A stretch of 6,450 nucleotides of DNA. It comes from CAZIXN01 sp039180415. Its GTDB lineage: Bacteria; Planctomycetota; Phycisphaerae; Phycisphaerales; Phycisphaeraceae. The notes beneath the pieces were generated by a model. The model was not told where the DNA came from. It saw nothing but the letters and a program-made list of their open reading frames with translations, and searched no databases. A program made the translations under genes and the position numbers. Location: the NCBI GenBank assembly GCA_039180415.1, contig JBCDDH010000118.1, positions 1 through 6,450 of the forward strand, in the 5' to 3' direction. Below, piece by piece: positions 1-6,450 of the stretch; position 1 is the stretch's first letter, and each line of letters begins with the position of its first letter.

Positions 1-25
1 CGACGATGGAATCCTGATCGCTCAT
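1..25 (-). CDS. 5' end of an unidentified gene, running off the left edge
   Basis: Only eight codons are visible, reading MSDQDSIV on the minus strand from an ATG at 25. The start is supported by an AAGGAA Shine-Dalgarno sequence six bases upstream, much better than those of the other minus-strand or small genes here. The gene follows sucC in the same direction after a 338-base gap. The usual downstream partner of sucC is sucD, but SucD proteins normally begin with a hydrophobic strand such as MSILINK, and this peptide does not resemble that. Too little sequence is present to name a product. Confidence 0.45.
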
Positions 26-31
26 CTCGCG

Positions 32-37
32 TTCCTT
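32..37 (-). promoter_or_regulatory. Shine-Dalgarno site for the left-edge gene
   Basis: The minus strand reads AAAAAGGAACGCGAG immediately before the ATG at 25. The AAGGAA core lies six bases from the start codon, which is good spacing. It is the main reason for believing that a gene starts here. Confidence 0.5.
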
Positions 38-118
38 TTTGGGAAGAAGGGCGGTTCGAAACTTTTTCAGGCCGGAGAACGAACCCGGTGGGCCGCGGCG
101 TTATTTCCGGAACGCAAC

Positions 119-157
119 AAAAAAATCGGCTTCCAAAACAGAAACACGATCTGAAGC
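119..157 (-). terminator. Possible second terminator with a T7 run
   Basis: On the minus strand a short GAAGC/GCTTC stem (153-157 with 129-133) is followed after three bases by seven consecutive T residues (125-119). The stem is only five base pairs with a large loop, so it is marginal. It would be a distant terminator of the sucC transcript. The T run could equally be part of the promoter region of the left-edge gene. Confidence 0.22.
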
Positions 158-330
158 TTCTGTGGCGCCAACGATCCAGCTCGAACTTCCTCCCGGAACG
201 AAAGCGCGCGAGCCCGAGGTAGGAGCAGCGCGGCATGCGGTCGGTCCGGGTGCTGGCCAAGCGTCCCACACCGGGTCGAGGTTGGCCGGTCGGATCGGCG
301 TTCTTGAACGAGTGGAGCGGGAAGGCGGTT

Positions 331-352
331 GCCCCGCGTGTTGATGCGGGGC
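331..352 (-). terminator. GC-rich hairpin just after sucC
   Basis: A perfect 7-bp inverted repeat, GCCCCGC (331-337) and GCGGGGC (346-352) with an 8-base loop, begins 11 bases past the sucC stop codon. The position is right for a terminator, but the minus strand continues AACCGCCTTCCCGC with no real T tract. It may act as a weak or factor-assisted terminator, or as a 3'-end stabilising stem. Confidence 0.4.
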
Positions 353-363
353 TGCGAAGAAAG

Positions 364-1548
364 TTATGCCGCCTTGACGGCGCCGGTGATCTTCTCCGCC
401 GCGTCGGTCAGGTCGGCCCCGACGATCATCGTCGGGATATCGCCCTTCGCGGCTTCGAGGATCTTCCGGGCCGGCTCGACGTTCGTGCCTTCCAAGCGCA
501 CGACCAGCGGCACCTTGAAGCCGACTTCCTTGGCCGCGGCGACGATGGCGTTGGCGATCGTGTCGCACTTGGCGATGCCGCCGAAGATGTTCACCAGGAT
601 GCCCTTGACGTTGTCGTCGGCGAGGATGATCCGGAACGCCTCGGTCACGGCCTCCTGCGAAGCGCTGCCGCCGACGTCGAGGAAGTTGGCCGGCTCTCCG
701 CCGTGCAACTTGATGATGTCCATCGTCGCCATCGCCAGGCCCGCGCCGTTCACCAGGCAGCCGATGTTCCCATCGAGCGGGATGTACGACAGCCCGAATT
801 CTTCGGCCTTCTGCTCGGATTCGGGCGTCTCCGCCGGGTCTTCCATCGCGGCCAAGTCCTTCTGGCGGAACTTGGCGTTGTCGTCGAAATCGATCTTCGC
901 GTCGATGGCCAGGATCTGGCCGTCCGGGGTCTTGATCAGCGGGTTGATCTCGGCCAGCGACGCGTCGGTGCTCAAGAACAGCTTGACCAGCGCGGCGAGC
1001 GTCTTCTTGAACTGCTTGACCTGGTCGCCGCTAAAGCCCAGCGCGAACGCGAGCTTCGTGGCTTGGTACGGACGCAGCCCGGCGGCGGGATCGACGGGCT
1101 CCTTGAGGATCGCGTCGGGGTTCTCCTCGGCGACTTCTTCGATCGCCATGCCGCCTTCTTTGGAGGCGATGATCACGGGCTTGCCGAGCTTGCGGTCGAC
1201 GACGATGCCCAGGTAATACTCGTGTTCGATATCGACGCCGGCCGCGATGAGCAGCTTGTTCACCGGCACGCCCTCGGGCCCGGTCTGCGGCGTGACTAAG
1301 GGCTTGGACAGGATGGTCGCCGCGGCCTCTTTTGCGTCGGCGGCGGTCTTGACGAGCTTGACGCCGCCGCCCTTGCCCCGGCCGCCCGCGTGGACCTGGG
1401 CCTTGACCACGGCCAGCGTCGCGCCGTCGGCGGCGAGCTTTTCGAAGGCTTGCTCGGCTTCCTCCGGAGTGTCTACGACGATGCCGCCGGGCACGGGGAC
1501 GCCGGCTTGTTCGAGCAGTTCGCGGGCCTGGTATTCGTGGATCTTCAT
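364..1548 (-). CDS. sucC: Succinyl-CoA ligase (ADP/GDP-forming), beta subunit
   Basis: This 394-residue protein is full length for SucC (E. coli is 388). With the alpha subunit SucD, the enzyme interconverts succinyl-CoA and succinate with nucleotide triphosphate formation in the TCA cycle, in the cytoplasm. The start MKIHEYQARELL is the classic SucC N terminus, so the ATG at 1548 was chosen although the frame stays open 119 codons further upstream. The ATP-grasp region includes VKAQVHAGGRGKGGG (48-62), the nucleotide and metal-binding stretch AEINPL (199-204) and AIDAK (214-218). The C-terminal ligase domain has GCLVNGAGLAMATMD (263-277) and the loop NIFGGIAKCDTIA (320-332). The phosphorylated histidine belongs to SucD, so its absence is expected. 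No sucD follows directly, which is unusual. No Shine-Dalgarno sequence precedes the ATG. The identity is secure; nucleotide preference cannot be read. Confidence 0.97.
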   Translation of the reverse strand: MKIHEYQARELLEQAGVPVPGGIVVDTPEEAEQAFEKLAADGATLAVVKAQVHAGGRGKGGGVKLVKTAADAKEAAATILSKPLVTPQTGPEGVPVNKLLIAAGVDIEHEYYLGIVVDRKLGKPVIIASKEGGMAIEEVAEENPDAILKEPVDPAAGLRPYQATKLAFALGFSGDQVKQFKKTLAALVKLFLSTDASLAEINPLIKTPDGQILAIDAKIDFDDNAKFRQKDLAAMEDPAETPESEQKAEEFGLSYIPLDGNIGCLVNGAGLAMATMDIIKLHGGEPANFLDVGGSASQEAVTEAFRIILADDNVKGILVNIFGGIAKCDTIANAIVAAAKEVGFKVPLVVRLEGTNVEPARKILEAAKGDIPTMIVGADLTDAAEKITGAVKAA

Positions 1549-1557
1549 GGTGGCCGG

Positions 1558-1563
1558 AATATA
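1558..1563 (-). promoter_or_regulatory. Candidate -10 element for sucC
   Basis: The minus strand reads TATATT, then nine GC-rich bases, then the sucC ATG. As a sigma-70-type -10 box it would start transcription about three bases before the ATG, giving an almost leaderless mRNA. That would fit the absence of a Shine-Dalgarno sequence. No good -35 hexamer is found at 16-18 bases upstream, so the call is weak. Confidence 0.25.
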
Positions 1564-1582
1564 GTCGAAGCCGAGTGCCACG

Positions 1583-2053
1583 ATGATGTCGATACGGATC
1601 GAAGGCCCCCAGCGTGTGCTTGCCGAAGAAGCCGAAGCGGTGCTCCGGACGCTGCCGGAATGGTTCGGCATCGAGTCGGCGCTGGTGCGATACGCCCAAC
1701 AAGCCGGCGAGGGGGCGGCGTTCGCGGCGCGACGCGGCGGGGATTTGATTGGGTTTGCGACGGTTCGGCGGCACTTCCCGGAGGCCGCCGAGATCACGTG
1801 CATCGCGGTCCGCCGTGAAGACCGCGGCGCGGGGGTTGGCCGGTTGCTGATCGAAACCTTGGAGCGATGGCTGGTGTCGGAAGGGGCGCGATGGCTGCAA
1901 GTCAAGACGCTCGCCGGGTCGAGCCCCGATCCGAACTATGCCCAAACCCGGCTTTTCTATCTCCGGCAGGGCTTCGAGCCGTTCGAGGAACTCCCCACGC
2001 TCTGGGGCGAAGCCAACCCGTGCTTGATCATGGTGAAATCACTGTCGGGCTAG
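1583..2053 (+). CDS. GNAT-family N-acetyltransferase
   Basis: This 156-residue protein is a single-domain GCN5-related N-acetyltransferase, an enzyme class that transfers acetyl from acetyl-CoA to an amine. The core motif A is clear: strand ITCIAVR (71-77), then the pyrophosphate-binding loop R81-G-A-G-V-G86, then helix RLLIETLERWL. The second half shows motif B, NYAQTRLFYLRQGFEPFEEL (118-137), with the usual tyrosine before the GF turn. It ends LWGEANPCLIMVK, an ending I associate with a common family of small bacterial GNATs. The length is normal and the domain looks intact. The substrate cannot be inferred. The start is ATGATG at 1583/1586, and either ATG may serve because there is only a weak GAG upstream. 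It is divergent from sucC with 34 bases between starts, so the two genes' promoters must overlap coding sequence. Confidence 0.9.
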   Translation: MMSIRIEGPQRVLAEEAEAVLRTLPEWFGIESALVRYAQQAGEGAAFAARRGGDLIGFATVRRHFPEAAEITCIAVRREDRGAGVGRLLIETLERWLVSEGARWLQVKTLAGSSPDPNYAQTRLFYLRQGFEPFEELPTLWGEANPCLIMVKSLSG

Positions 2054-2060
2054 GCTTCAT

Positions 2061-2078
2061 GCCCGAGAACTCACGGGC
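2061..2078 (+). terminator. Short hairpin after the acetyltransferase gene
   Basis: GCCCG (2061-2065) pairs with CGGGC (2074-2078) across an 8-base loop, starting eight bases after the stop codon. There is no T tract after it (TGGCCGAGG follows). It is at most a weak terminator and may simply be read through into the next gene. Confidence 0.22.
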
Positions 2079-2119
2079 TGGCCGAGGCGTACCGAATGTC
2101 CCGATAAGATGTCGTAGCG

Positions 2120-2521
2120 ATGGATGCCAAGTCTCGTCAACCCGCCCGCCGCCCCCAGCCCGCCCCCGGGAGACCGGCCGTGGTCTCCGCGACCGCGGCG
2201 CTGGCGGCGTTGTCGGTGGCGCTGCTGCTGACGATGCCGGCCGTGACGGCGACGGGACAGACGCTCCGGGCGTCGCACGAATCGGAAACCACCCGCCAGG
2301 CCTTGGCCCAACTCCGCGAGTCGCTCAGCGAGGCGGCCCGGGCGCTGGCGGGCGTCGAGAAGCGTGAAACCCGCGCGCTCGCCGCGGTCGCAGACCGTCC
2401 GACGCTACGGGACGCGCTGGAAGTCGAGCCCTTACGGCAGGCCGTGCTTGACGACCGCCGCGCAAACCACGTCACACAGCTGTCCGAAACGCTGCTGAAT
2501 CTTCCGCCGCCGACGCGCTGA
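2120..2521 (+). CDS. Small exported or membrane-anchored helical protein, upstream of secA
   Basis: I do not recognise this 133-residue protein. It has a basic, proline-rich N terminus (1-20, with R6, R10, R11 and R18), then one hydrophobic segment (about 21-42) ending PAVTATG. A signal-peptidase site after V42-T43-A44 is possible; otherwise the segment is a membrane anchor. Residues 47-128 are polar, rich in A, L, E and R, and probably helical or coiled coil, for example ALAQLRESLSEAARALAGVE. The protein ends NLPPPTR. Third codon positions are strongly G or C, which supports real coding. An in-frame stop at 2105-2107 and the lack of earlier start codons fix the ATG at 2120, although no Shine-Dalgarno sequence is visible. 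It lies 66 bases after the acetyltransferase gene and 134 bases before secA. It could be a secretion-monitor leader for secA or a truncated periplasmic sensor domain; neither is shown. Confidence 0.65.
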   Translation: MDAKSRQPARRPQPAPGRPAVVSATAALAALSVALLLTMPAVTATGQTLRASHESETTRQALAQLRESLSEAARALAGVEKRETRALAAVADRPTLRDALEVEPLRQAVLDDRRANHVTQLSETLLNLPPPTR

Positions 2522-2582
2522 CCGTTCTGGTCGTCGTCCCGACATCTGCGCGTCGTTTGTTCCATTCACATTCTTCGAAGCC

Positions 2583-2599
2583 CGCGTTCGTCGAACGCG
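2583..2599 (+). repeat. Near-perfect palindrome in the secA leader
   Basis: CGCGTTCG (2583-2590), a single T, then CGAACGCG (2592-2599) form an 8-bp inverted repeat. In RNA it would fold as a stem of about six base pairs with a five-base loop. It lies 61 bases after the stop of the upstream gene and 56 bases before the secA start. It could be a terminator or attenuator stem (there is no T tract) or a protein-binding site. Confidence 0.45.
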
Positions 2600-2609
2600 C
2601 GTTTCCGCA

Positions 2610-2643
2610 CCGCTTGCCCCGCCGCGGGAAGCGGCTTCACCGC
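2610..2643 (+). promoter_or_regulatory. Competing hairpins next to the secA ribosome binding site
   Basis: CCGCTT (2610-2615) pairs with AAGCGG (2629-2634), with an inner CCCG/CGGG stem (2618-2621 with 2625-2628), making a strong hairpin. The GCGG at 2631-2634 can instead pair with CCGC at 2640-2643, directly against the AAAGG ribosome binding site. The two folds exclude each other, so the leader could switch structure. Regulation is inferred from base pairing only. Confidence 0.35.
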
Positions 2644-2648
2644 AAAGG
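2644..2648 (+). promoter_or_regulatory. Shine-Dalgarno site of secA
   Basis: AAAGG lies seven bases before the ATG at 2656. Together with the conserved SecA N terminus it fixes the start, even though the secA frame remains open upstream to 2452. Confidence 0.6.
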
Positions 2649-2655
2649 TTCTCTC

Positions 2656-6450
<3,795 letters not shown>

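Larger units (their letters stand above)
26..363. other. Gene-poor stretch between sucC and the left-edge gene
   Basis: I see no convincing gene in this 338-base stretch. The part from about 101 to 160 is more A+T-rich than the surroundings and would suit a promoter for the left-edge minus-strand gene, but I could not find a clean -35/-10 pair. Open frames crossing it are arginine-rich and run antisense into sucC, as expected for shadows in GC-rich DNA. Two hairpin candidates, listed separately, probably end the sucC transcript. No tRNA-like fold or direct repeat was noticed. Confidence 0.55.

Noticed and set aside
39..344. A 101-codon plus-strand frame in the gap left of sucC
   Set aside because: It has no ATG start, no convincing ribosome site and a composition of arginine, glycine and proline expected by chance.
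235..1299. A 354-codon plus-strand frame with AGGAG nine bases before its ATG
   Set aside because: The ribosome-site match is tempting, but nearly all of the frame lies antisense to sucC, and the translation is arginine and aspartate-rich with no domain. It fits a shadow.
1549..1905. A 119-codon N-terminal extension of SucC on the minus strand
   Set aside because: The extension lies antisense to the acetyltransferase gene and has no SucC-like sequence; MKIHEYQ is the standard N terminus.
2105..2110. TAAGAT as a -10 box for the small gene at 2120
   Set aside because: It matches only four of six consensus bases and has no -35 partner at usable spacing; it also contains the in-frame stop that fixes the start codon.
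2137..2565. A minus-strand frame opposite the small gene upstream of secA
   Set aside because: The plus-strand frame has a sensible signal-like segment and GC-ending codons; the minus frame is serine and arginine-rich and unstructured.

Overview
The window is a GC-rich bacterial chromosomal segment with closely packed housekeeping genes. The enlarged SecA (at least 1,265 residues, still open at the window edge) and the sparse use of Shine-Dalgarno sequences suggest a planctomycete-like bacterium, perhaps of the Phycisphaerae type. That placement is an inference from sequence character, not a search result. I see no mobile element, CRISPR array, tRNA or rRNA.

Layout from left to right. At the extreme left edge on the minus strand is the start of an unidentified gene (MSDQDSIV...) with a good ribosome binding site. 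A gene-poor stretch of about 340 bases follows, holding two candidate terminators for the next gene. That gene is sucC (364-1548, minus), the succinyl-CoA ligase beta subunit, complete and with its motifs intact. Divergent from it, with only 34 bases between start codons, is a GNAT-family N-acetyltransferase (1583-2053, plus). Next is a small gene for an exported or membrane-anchored helical protein of unknown function (2120-2521, plus). It sits immediately upstream of secA (2656 to beyond the window end, plus), the ATPase motor of the Sec protein-export machinery. The secA leader has two strong inverted repeats and a Shine-Dalgarno site.

Two points stand out. First, SecA carries four large insertions relative to E. 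coli SecA: about 75 residues before the nucleotide-binding core, a charged coiled coil of about 55 residues, about 75 residues before the GTER/QLRGRSGRQGD block, and about 180 residues in the helical scaffold. The last insertion reads as three extra copies of a roughly 60-residue helical unit, with a shared aromatic-x3-[RK]-F-x3-[LW] signature at residues 968, 1026, 1095 and 1156. Second, the small gene just upstream of secA has a signal-like N terminus and ends in PPPTR. This is the position and general design of known secretion-monitor leader peptides such as SecM, although no known arrest motif is present.

The genes do not form one pathway. SucC works in the TCA cycle, SecA in protein export, and the acetyltransferase has no evident link to either. 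The plus-strand genes from 1583 onward could be co-transcribed.
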